Shown here: one piece after another, positions 33,202 through 42,738 of the stretch | Position numbering within the stretch: position 1 is the stretch's first letter | How the letters are laid out: every line of letters starts with the position of its first letter | NCBI RefSeq assembly: GCF_016808335.1 | Contig: NC_053147.1 | Coordinates: 68,508,960 to 68,572,959 of the forward strand | Direction of reading: 5' to 3' | DNA: 64,000 nt | From: Panicum virgatum | Lineage: Eukaryota > Streptophyta > Magnoliopsida > Poales > Poaceae | Notes under the pieces: generated by a model | The model's input: the letters and a program-made list of their open reading frames with translations, nothing else | Databases searched by the model: none | What the model was told of the DNA's origin: nothing | Made by a program: the position numbers and the translations under genes

Positions 33202-34840
33202 ATGGAAATGTTAACTGTTTTATTACCAGCTTTAATCTCGATCGCTGTAGTTGTAGCACTACTCCTGTTTGTACGAGCAGCAGCAGCAGCAGTAGTCATG
33301 ACGATCAAGAATGCTGCCGCTGGCTCCTCCACGCCGTCTCTCCCACCGGGCCCGTCGAAGCTCCCGCTGATCGGCAGCATCCACCATCTGATGGCCACCG
33401 GCGGCGAGCTCCCCCACCACGCCCTCGCCCGTCTCGCCCGCGAGCACGGCCCGGTGATGCACCTGCAGACGGGGCAGGTCGGCCTCATTGTCGTCTCGTC
33501 CCGCGAGGCGGCTATGGAGGTCATGAAGGTGCAGGACGCCAACTTTGCCCACCGCCCGGAGCTGACGGGGCCCAAAGCCCTCCTCTACGGCTGCGCCGAC
33601 GTCGCCTTCGCCTCCGGCCCCCAATGGCGCCGGCTGCGCAAGATGTGCGTCGTCGAGCTCCTCTCCGCGAGCCGGGTCAGGTCCTTCGCGCCCGTCCGGA
33701 GTGAGGAGACGCGCGCCCTCCTGGACAGGATCGCCGGGCAGCCGGCGGGCACGGCCGTCGACCTCCGGCCCATGCTCGAGGCTCTGAGCAGCGCCATCGT
33801 CAGCAGGACGGTGTTGGGAGAGACGTTCGAGCACAGGGGCGCTATCTTGAAGGAGGGCCTCAAGCTCACGTCGGCGTTCTGCCTGTCGGACCACTTCTCG
33901 TCCCTGAGTTTCCTCGACGTCCCGATGAGGCTCCGGCTGCGGCGCGTGCAACGTCAGGTCGACGAGCTCTTCGAGGACATCATTGAACAGCGCAAGAAGA
34001 AGCTCAGGCAGGAGAAGTCCATGTACACCGCCGAGAACATGCTTGATGTGCTTCTCAATGCCATGGAACAACCAGACATGGAGGTGCCAATTACCCAAGA
34101 CAACATCAAAGCTGTGATCATGGTATATAGCATCTCTCTCTCTCCCAAAAAAACCTGTCTATAACCTATCAACAACTGATGGAATGAAAATGGATACGCT
34201 GCAGGACATGTTTGTTGGTGGGACCGAGACATCAATGACAACGATAGAGTGGGCCCTGGCAGAGCTGATCAAGAACCCCAAAGAGATGGCAAGAGTCCAA
34301 GAGGAGGTGAAGACGAAAATGAAGGTGGGAGAGACGCATCTGGGAGAAAATAGTGTCGGGCAGCTCAGTTACCTCAAGCTCGTCGTCAAGGAGACGCTCA
34401 GGCTGCACATGCCAGCGCCTCTACTAGTCCCCAGGGTTTGCAAGGAGCAGTGTCGTCTCGGCGGCTACATGATCCCAGCTGGCAGCAGGGTGGTCATCAA
34501 CGCGTGGGCTATAGGCAGGGACCCCAGGTACTGGGAGGATGCAGAGGTGTTCCGTCCAGGGAGATTCCTTGACAGAGAGGTCGACTACAAGTGGACGAAC
34601 AACTTCGAGTTCCTGCCATTCGGTGCCGGGCGGAGGATTTGCCCTGGAGTAGAATTTGGGCTCGCCGGCATCGAGCTTTGCTTGGCCCAGCTCCTCTTCT
34701 ATTTCGACTGGAAGCTTCCCGGTGCCATGGCGCTTGAGGACCTTGACATGCGTGAGACATCAGTTGGTGTAACAGTAGTCCGGAAGGAGCCACTGCGGTT
34801 GATCCCCGTTATACACGCTCCTCTTGAGCTCAAGTGTTAG
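33202..34840 (+). CDS. Cytochrome P450, CYP71 clan
   Basis: An ER-anchored haem monooxygenase, probably of specialised metabolism; the substrate cannot be read from sequence. Two exons, 33,202-34,122 and 34,205-34,840, with one phase-0 intron (gtatatag ... gctgcag) at the position usual for CYP71-clan genes; 518 residues. The N-terminal anchor is MEMLTVLLPALISIAVVVAL, then an alanine-rich stretch and the hinge LPPGPSKLPLIGS. I-helix motif GGTETS at 312-317, K-helix ETLR at 370-373, and haem-binding FLPFGAGRRICPG with Cys453. All core residues are present and there are no disruptions, so it is probably functional. An ATG at 32,974 is in frame but would put 76 residues before the anchor; 33,202 is preferred. 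The two-exon layout and GTETS resemble grass CYP71/CYP99 members, a family name I do not assert. Confidence 0.9.
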
Positions 34841-36835
34841 ACGGTACAGTTGATTGTGTCACTGGTAACAGGATATAGGGGCTCTGCATGGGACCAAATA
34901 ATAGTTGTGTCCTTATTCGTCTCGTAGTCGTAGCATAACCAACTATACTTCTGTTACAGAATCTTCTTGTTGTTATCCGCTTGTGTTCAAAAAATGATTT
35001 TTTTTTACTGATTTTGTATAGGCCCCGATTGTGTTTCAGCTTCTGAGCACTTTTGGATCATTGGCTTTCGGGATCTCCAAAGGTCAAATGCACCTAAAAC
35101 TCAGAAGCTGAAAAGCTCATGATAAGGTGCTTCTGGCTTTCAAGAGCATTTGACCTTTGTTAAGGCATTGACAAAGTCACACAGAAATACGAGTTGCTTG
35201 CAATATGTAAATATGCAACTGTTTATAAAAAGATCATCTAATAATCGTTCATGCAAATGCAAATATGCAGTCATTCATCATCTTCGATGAGTTGCGCGCT
35301 TGAACCATGCACGAGTCCATTTTCACGACGCATCAGTGTGTGTTTGCCTGTTGCCAAAGCCGTGTGAGCTGAAGGAAATGAAGGGGTTGGATCGATGACA
35401 CGATATACATTGAATAGCATCGTTAGTTTTTGCCGTGCTGACATGAAAAGATTTGTCATCATTTGAACAGCACAATGCATTTGGCCTGGGGTCTGGTGAT
35501 ATCGAAAATGTTGACCCAACATTTTTTTTTCTACAAATTTGTTTACTCATCATTTTTGTGATTCAATTATTTTATGTATGAGCTAATGTTCAATCAACAT
35601 TTTTTTCAGATTTTGATTCAACATTTTTAGTGACCTAATGTTAATAATTAAAACAAGTATTTTGTTAGAGCAAATTGAAAGCAAAGAGTATAGTTTGACC
35701 ACTACCTAGCTGTAGGGTGTCGATGCCACAGATGGGAACGTTGGAGCTAGGGGTCTAGTGGTGTCTAGGCTCCAGCAAATGAGCTCGGCCAGGTGCTCAT
35801 TTAGGACTGTAATTTTATAAGCTTGAAAAATCGATCGTGTTGAAGCCTGATCCGAAACATTAAAAATTTATTATTTTGCACCGAAAAGTTGTGGATTGCC
35901 CTGTCCAACGCTGAGGCTAGCCTGACTTAATTAAACTTGGATTAAATGTTGTATTGAGTTATTGGGCAAGCTTGGGTACTGATTTTGGGACCCGAGCTCG
36001 TGACCTGCAAAATTCTCGACTCTAGTGCTGTCCAATTGTCGTGGTAGAAGGTCATTGCACCGCTGCTGAGGTAGAAGGAGGTCGTTGCCACTGCTGAGGA
36101 TGTATGTTGCTAGCTAGTGATGTAGCGGTATATGTTGAGAAGGCCTGAACGGCAAACACGACAGGCAGTACGGTGCGGTGCTGGTGCGGGGGCTGCCATG
36201 GCCTTACCAAAGCTTGTCCACCACCTCAACGACGCTTGTTCTAAGTCTTGATGATGTCGAGGCCACCCTTCTCCTTGAGCCCGCAGACAGTGGCTGGGGC
36301 ACATGTCAATCCCTTGCTGGATAAGATGTCAGCACCGGGCGCCCTTCCATATCATGCCACGGCAAACCTTCTCCGCTTGCTCAATCATGAATTGGGGGAT
36401 TGCAATTCTGCAATGGTGTAGATGAGCTGCGACAAACGGATAACACTGTTGAGGGTGAACTGTCTGCATGTAGTTGAGGAGGCGGGCGCGTCAGTCTGGC
36501 ATATATCTCAACTGGAATGGCCAAGGAGTCAAGCATCGCTGCTAAGAGCTTATTGCAGGAGAGGGCAACCATATGGTATTTTGGTTCCCTCCAATACTTT
36601 AGAAAGTCTATGGCCTATATGAATCATGAATCTCGACATCCATGTTGATAGTTATCGTTTTCCTCTCTCAAACGAACTTAGCGACGGCAGCCGACTATTG
36701 TCTTGATGGTTACTCTGTCATCCATTCTAAATTATAAATCATTTTAAATTTTCTAGATATATATAGTTTGGCTAGGAATTACAAGCTCTAACCGAGAGGG
36801 AGTACCATGTAAGAATACGTTAATTTAGTCGTGAA
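34841..36835. other. P450 downstream region, mostly unresolved
   Basis: Holds an inverted-repeat structure (35,034-35,160), a weak third copy of the duplicated segment seen at 39.1 and 42.5 kb (about 35,230-35,350, taataatcgttcatgc and ccattttcacgacgcat), and a further fragment at about 36,580-36,620 (ttggttccctccaatacttt). A mixed-composition stretch at 36,060-36,500 is open in short frames only. No gene is assigned. Confidence 0.45.
35034..35160. repeat. Interlocked inverted repeats, MITE relic
   Basis: A perfect 14-base pair tttcagcttctgag (35,034-35,047) / ctcagaagctgaaa (35,100-35,113) overlaps a second pair aaaggtcaaatgc (about 35,080-35,092) / gcatttgaccttt (about 35,147-35,159). The arms interlock, so both hairpins cannot form at once. 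Probably a decayed foldback transposon. Confidence 0.5.
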
Positions 36836-37614
36836 CTAGCCTATCAACCCGTGCTCCCGCATGAGCTAATTAAAATTAATATAAAATGATGTCGATAATT
36901 ATAATTACGTATCTCACGCTCTTTTTCATCAATTAAATATTCTAACACATACTCTAAAATATATATATATTATTATTTAGTCAAAATAGATTTCATTTTG
37001 CATCCCACCTCCATATGTATTCGATATATATTTAGCTGAACTATTTGTTTGTGAATTGATAGTCTTATCTCTTCCATCATACATAAATACATGGTGACAC
37101 ATCATGGGTACTATTTTTATATAAACAATATTATTAGTAATGATAGAAATTGTAATTTAGATTTTTATATTGATACTTTAATATTTTATTATAATTATAT
37201 AATTTAAATTCAGATTTAGAAGTAATTTAACTTCTAATAATGATCTAATTGGATTACTTATATGCAATTTTAGGGGGCTATTTGTATTATAATGGCATAG
37301 GTGGGTAATTTACACGAAGATTAGGGGGTTACTTTAGATTTTTTATAATGGCATAGGTGGGTAATTTAGATATATGTTTAGGGGGTTACTTTAGTCTATT
37401 TTTATAATAGCAGAGGTGAGTAATTTATAAGAAAAAATAACAGATCCAATGACTGTTATAATTAGAGTTGTTAGATTGATGGCTAGATGTTTCTGATTTT
37501 TTATGAGAATTTATAGGATTTCTCTATTTTTTTTAGAGTGTCCACCTAGGATCCTAGGTGGCTTCATGTAGAGACGTGGAGATTTAAAGAAGCCTCCAAT
37601 TAGTAATAGTAAGA
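36836..37614 (-). mobile_element. Non-autonomous Helitron H2
   Basis: On the minus strand it starts TCTTACTATTACTAATTGG at 37,614, preceded by A, and ends ggttgataggCTAG at 36,836, followed by T. The 3' hairpin is ctcatgcgggagcacggg, 11 bases before CTAG. Near the 5' end is ccacctaggatcctaggtgg, as in H3. About 779 bases with no coding capacity. Confidence 0.8.
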
Positions 37615-37740
37615 TTAGCGGCATTGAAAGGAAAATAGTATTTTTCAGTAATTGGTCTTCTTACGAAGAGGGCAAAGTGTTTCTTCTGGCTCTTTTTCTA
37701 TTCCTCTGACACGGCACAGTACCATATTGTAGCATTTCTC

Positions 37741-37990
37741 CTAGAGTAGCGTTCTGCCACGCCGGTTGTTTGAACGAGCCGGCCGCGTACCGTGTAAAAG
37801 TGTCGACAACACCTTCTCTGGGCATGATTGATGTACCGTCACCAACATAACAAGTGGCCGCCCTATCACCTGCCGTCTTGGTGACCGATGATCACAAAGC
37901 ATCCCAAAGGCATGAGAAATTTCATGACAATCAAGAATCACAGAGCATGAGAACTTTCATGACAACTTGTCTCAAACCAATGTTGGTAGA
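37741..37990 (+). repeat. Segment related to 42,060-42,350
   Basis: Shares ttgatgtaccgtcaccaaca / ttgatgtacactcaccaaca, then cataacaagtggcc / cataacaggttgcc, a tatcacctgccgtc / tatcaaccgccacc block and ggcatgagaaa near its end with 42,060-42,350. Together with 38.9-39.3 versus 42.4-42.7 kb this defines a segmental duplication. No gene is seen; 37,991-38,350 is AT-rich flank. Confidence 0.5.
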
Positions 37991-38350
37991 TAGAGATCAT
38001 GTATTATGGTTAATTGTCTGGTAACCGGAGCAAAGACAGTCGTCAGTAGGTATAGGTGGACTAGAGCCAACCACAAGAAGCTATGGGCACAGTATAGCTC
38101 AAAAGCAAACATAACCATTTCGCAAAAAAAGAGAGAAAACCAAACACACCTCGATAATGACAAAATCATAAAAATATAAAATGTTCAAAGAAATCATATA
38201 TGAAACTTGTACTGTAAAAGATTCAGTGATGTAAAACCTTAAAAAATTACTGCCTAATTTTAATTGAATCTACTTAAACCCAACTAGTATCGGCTAATGA
38301 CGACGCTCCAACTATATAATGTAGAGAACTTTTTTAATTCTAATCTAGCA

Positions 38351-38905
38351 CTAGTAAGCTAGTCCGACGTAGTCGAGCTCCACCGACCCAGCCACAGCTT
38401 GCCGTCCTTCTCCGCGACGTTGCTCAGCGTGACGCCCTTGGCCGCCGTCAGCTCCTCCACCTCCACGCCGTCGGCGCCGATCCGGACGCCCACCAGGTGC
38501 TTCACCGGAGGCGCTGTCACGTCGAGCCGTGCCTTCACTCCTGGTTGAGCGACACCCAGTAGCCTCCCCTGGCATCGCGCCTCACATTGTCCAGGTACCC
38601 CGGCAGGTCCGCCAGAAGCTTGTACTGCCTGGCCTTCGACCACCTCAGCCAGTACCTGAACGCCTGCGCCGGCACCGTGTGCGCCACCACCACATGCGTC
38701 CTGTCGGTGCTCACGACCACGCTGTTCGGGTATGGCAGGCCGGCCCTAAGCACGGCGACCTCGTTGGTCCGCGCGTCGTACCGGAGTAGCCGCCCCGTCG
38801 CGTCGGCGTTCATCATGATCTCCATGTTGAACCTTCACGAGTACGTGGTGCTGTTGTCAGTGAAGTAGACGTCGCCGGTGGCCTGGCCGACGTACAGCCT
38901 CACCA
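38351..38905 (-). pseudogene. Strictosidine synthase-like pseudogene fragment
   Basis: Minus-strand sequence matches the C-terminal part of plant strictosidine synthase-like proteins (six-bladed beta-propeller): VGQATGDVYFTDNSTTYS, then NADATGRLLRYDARTNEV, LRAGLPYPNSVVVSTDRTHV, WLRWSKARQYKLLADLPGY, APPVKHLVGVRIGADG and ELDYVGLAY with a stop at 38,351-38,353. Lesions are a TGA after TTYS near 38,834, a frame change at about 38,540 and a one-base loss near 38,384. The N-terminal two thirds are absent. It is a 5'-truncated, decayed copy. Its intact parent is not in the window. Confidence 0.8.
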
Positions 38906-38916
38906 AGTTACCGAGA

Positions 38917-39333
38917 GGGAACTCAGCTACACAAGTGAAGCACAACAATGTATTTTGGTTCCCTCCTTCAGAGTTCCATGGCCCGTATACACAAATCCTT
39001 GTCCTTGAGACCTTGACAGTGAAATTTAAGTTGTTCTACTTACTTGTAACTTTGAGTAGTGGATCCCAAGGAATGGGATCATATATATGATGTGATAGTG
39101 TACTAGTCTTTGGTATTGGCCACCATCCGTTGCTACAAGTCATCTAGTAATCGTTCATGTATCATTCATCTTCTAGGAGTATGAGCCATGAGTTCGTTTT
39201 CATGGCGCATGTATGATTGTGGTTGTTTGCATGGTGCCAATGTCGTGTGCCCTGAAATGAACAAGCGGCCGATCGAAGAATAAACAATGCACGTCTCCAT
39301 TGCTTTTTTTTAGCACATGTCTCCATTGCTTTT
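38917..39333. repeat. Segmental duplication, copy A (with T-rich insertion scar)
   Basis: About 390 bases matching 42,391-42,738: ctcagctacacaagtgaag, ttttggttccctcc, catggcccgtatacacaa, cccaaggaatgggat, agtctttggtattgg, catctagtaatcgttcat, ttgcatggtgccaatgtc. At its right end gcacgtctccattgctttt (39,289-39,307) is nearly repeated as gcacatgtctccattgcttt from 39,313, with T-rich DNA between. Confidence 0.7.
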
Positions 39334-39546
39334 AGTCCCATACCGGGGATCCAATCAGGCAGGATGGCATTCAAATGGGTGGGCCGGCGCAGGGAAGGCG
39401 TGCCGCATGACCCCAACATGCCTGCTGTGGCTGGAGCTTGGTGTGCCAATGTCGTGATGAAGGGGGTGAACGAGCACTAACGGTCCCAGAGAAGAAAATC
39501 TCCTCCAGCGAGCGAGACACCAGGGTGGCTGGATCACACAAGCTCC

Positions 39547-39715
39547 AATGTCGATCCCATAGGGATTGGTGGGGTATCAAATGTTGCCGTGCAAATAAAC
39601 CGTTCCAGTCTTACTTCAAAAAAAAACGTGAATGTCGATCCCATAGGGATTGGTGGGGTATCAAATGTTGCCGTGCAAATAAACCGTTCCAGTCTTACTT
39701 CAAAAAAAAAACGTG
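39547..39715 (+). repeat. 84-bp tandem duplication
   Basis: Two adjacent copies of a unit starting aatgtcgatcccataggg (39,547 and 39,631) and ending cttacttcaaaaaaaa-acgtg. They are identical by eye apart from the length of the A run, so the duplication is recent or gene-converted. Open frames through it are incidental. Confidence 0.85.
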
Positions 39716-39801
39716 AGCCATCCTCCCCTTCACCAAACTCCGACATCCGGCGCCCGATGAAGTTGAATGGAGGATCCCCCGTGCTCCAATATTTTATAAA
39801 A

Positions 39802-40696
39802 CTAGTCTATCAACCCGTGCTCCCGCACGGGCTAATTAGAATTAATATAAAAATAAAATTAATAATTATAATTATCTATATCACGCCCTTTTCATCTATT
39901 AAATATTCTAACACATACTCTAAAATAAATAATTTTCATTATCTAGTTATAATAAATTTTATTTTACATCACACCTCCATATGTATTCGATAGATATTTA
40001 GTTAAATTATTTGTTTGTGAATTGATATTCTTATATCTTCCATCATACATGAATATATGGTGACATATATAGTGGATAGTATTTTTATATAAATAATATA
40101 TTAATAATGATAGAAATAGTAATTTAGAATTTTATATTGGTGCACTTTAATACTTATTATAATTGTATAATTTAGATTTAGATTTAGGAGTAATTTAACT
40201 TGTAATAATAATGATATAATTGAATAATTTATATACCAATTCAGGGGTATTTGTACTATTTTTATATTTTATTATAATTATATTATTTATATTCATATTT
40301 AGAACCAATTTAACTTGTAATAATAATGACATAATTGGATAATTTATATGCAAATGTAGAGGGGTATTTGTATTATTTTTATAATGGCATATTAGGGTAA
40401 TTTACACAAATAGTAGGGGTTTACTTTATATTTTTGTATAATGGCAGAGATGGGTAATTTAGATACATGTGTAGGGGGTTATTTTAGGCTATTTTTATAA
40501 TGGCAAATGTGTGTAATTTATTAGGAAAGATAATAGATCTGATGATTATTATAATTACAGTTGTTACGTTGGTGACTGGATGTTTCTAATTTTTGTGAGA
40601 ATTTATAGAATTTCTCTATTTTTTTTAGGATCCACCTAGGATCCTAGGTGGCTTCATATGAGGCTCCTTTAGAGCCTCCAACTAGTAATAGTAAGA
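39802..40696 (-). mobile_element. Non-autonomous Helitron H3
   Basis: On the minus strand it starts TCTTACTATTACTAGTTGG at 40,696 (preceded by A) and ends gttgatagaCTAG at 39,802 (followed by T). The 3' hairpin is perfect: cccgtgcgggagcacggg, 11 bases before the end. The palindrome ccacctaggatcctaggtgg lies near the 5' end. At 895 bases it is the best preserved of the three copies. No RepHel protein is encoded. Confidence 0.85.
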
Positions 40697-42390
40697 TATC
40701 CCCTTATTTTGGATCGTGATTAATAACGCAATCTGGTATTTTGCAAAAATCTTCCCTGCTTCGAGTCGGTATTTTACAAAATATCGATCTGGACTTACTA
40801 TTTTGAATGGCATTCATACCTTTTGTCAACGAAAGTGGCCTTGCGGTGCCAGCAGATGATGGTTACCAAGTTCGAACGCTGAACTGAGTGTCCAGACATT
40901 AATTTGGTCAGGAATTGGCGGCATCAAATGCAAAATAGTAGTAATATTTATGGCATTTGCTACGGTACACCGAAATGACTATGGACCGTTGATCTTATAG
41001 ACTATTACCTCTAATTAGGGATTAGATCTAATTTGCATGCATGATTAATATTCTATGTATTTTAAATCCAAAAATTAGGGATTAGATCTAATTTGCATGC
41101 ATGATTAGTTGAGATCCGTCATCCATGCACTCGTCACATAGTAAATGTGTCACGATTAGTTGAGATCTGTACCATCTAATGTGCAATGACATGACATTTG
41201 GCAGATGCATTTTTTTGCCCCCTCCATGCCAAGCACGTCACATACAGGTAGAAAATTGGGTGTAACGATTTTTTTTGCCATGACATGACATTTGCCAACC
41301 AATTTTTTTTTACCAAACTTTGTGCCGGCCATTAAATTGAGTCAAGAAATATTTTTTGTCCCCTCTAAGCGTTAGATGTGACATCAAATTATCTCTTAGA
41401 AGCATTTGAAACAGCATATAATTTTTTAATTCATTATCATAGACATGATTCATACATCAAAAAATTATCTTGTGAGTCCAAGAAAATAGCACAGAGATGG
41501 TACAGAATAAGGTAAATCCAAATTTTGTGACATGTTATGAATTCTCTAAAACAAATTAAAACATGTGTTGCAATAGGAGGTAGGACTACAATTTGATGAC
41601 ATGTTAATGTTTATCAAATCTATCTATAAAAAGTTGAAGTAATTGAAACCCTTTTTCACCAAGATTAGGCCCATCTTACCCCTCACGGAGGGTTCACTTG
41701 TCAGGACAAAAGGTTTCACGAAAGAAAATGAGAGATTGGTTTCACTACCGGAAACGGCTAATCCATGACCAGCTGTTGAATCCATCTCCGAGATTATAGG
41801 AACCAGGCTAACAGAATCATGAATCTCGGGACGAACAAGATGCAGGGGTGGCGTAGGAGGCGTCGGCGGCCTCTATATGCAGTCGGATAGAGATTGATTT
41901 TATTTGCCTATCGCTGCTGGCAGTCAGGTGGATGCGGCTGGGAGTCAGGCGGATTCGGCTGGGAGTCATAAATTATTTCAATGTTTTAGATTATGTTAAT
42001 TAACTAATTAACTAAGAAATGGATGGCTGGGAATCATTTGAGTTCTTACCTCATGGAAGGTAACCGGTGTACCGTAGCGTCGCCCTAAACGTCCTGACCA
42101 TGTGAAAATTGTGGCCGACTTCATTCTCCAGACATTGTTGATGTACACTCACCAACATAACAGGTTGCCATCATATCAACCGCCACCTCGACCGATGCTG
42201 GAACCGTGTCCTTATTATCTGTAGAGGTGTTGATGATAGAACATCCCACCTGCGGTTGCCAGGGCAATTAGAGTCGGCCCTTGAAATTTTAGAGCCGGCC
42301 CTACCTCCGCGTGATCGCTGTGCACATCAAGTTGAGTGATGACGAGGCATGAGAAAATGAAGCCTTATTCCTCTCCGAGCTACTGAGTGT
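40697..42390. other. Intergenic, no gene
   Basis: AT-rich, no open frame of interest. Contains the direct repeat at 41,013-41,107 and, from about 42,060, the start of segmental duplication copy B. A cactaccggaaacgg string at about 41,737 was considered as a CACTA end and rejected. Confidence 0.45.
41013..41107 (+). repeat. Direct repeat of 35 bp, 60 bp apart
   Basis: The string starting aattagggattagatctaat and ending tgcatgcatgatta occurs at 41,013-41,047 and again, identical by eye, at 41,073-41,107. Probably a slippage or unequal-crossover duplication with a 60-base unit. Confidence 0.75.
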
Positions 42391-42738
42391 GAACTTAGCT
42401 ACACAAGTAAAACACCTACACAAGTAAAACACAGCAGAGTGTTTTGGTTCCCTCCAATGCTTCAGAGTTTCATGGCCCGTATACACAACTTGTTGCAACA
42501 CGTTGAATGGACATCCCAAGGAATGGGATTATATATATGATGTGATAGTGTAGTAGTCTTTGGTATTGGCATAGCATATATCCGTTGCTACAAGTCATCT
42601 AGTAATCGTTCATGCATCATTCATCTACCATGAGTACGTTTTCATGGCGCATGATTGTGGTTGTTTGCATGGTGCCAATGTCTTGTGCACTGAAATGAAC
42701 AAGAATCCGATCGAACGAATAAAGAATGCACGTCTCCA
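42391..42738. repeat. Segmental duplication, copy B
   Basis: Partner of 38,917-39,333. It keeps the same order of blocks and ends gaatgcacgtctccat, exactly where the LINE tail begins. A 20-base internal duplication (ctacacaagtaaaacac twice, 42,398-42,431) is unique to this copy. Confidence 0.7.

Noticed and set aside
33259..34098. 279-residue open frame antisense to the P450 first exon
   Set aside because: Arises from the high third-position GC of the P450 exon; no family features.
39438..39993. Overlapping frames across the 84-bp tandem repeat
   Set aside because: Translations merely repeat the DNA duplication (about 28 residues twice) and then enter Helitron H3.
41730..41760. cactaccggaaacgg as a CACTA terminus
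   Set aside because: No matching inverted end, no subterminal repeat cluster and no target duplication nearby.
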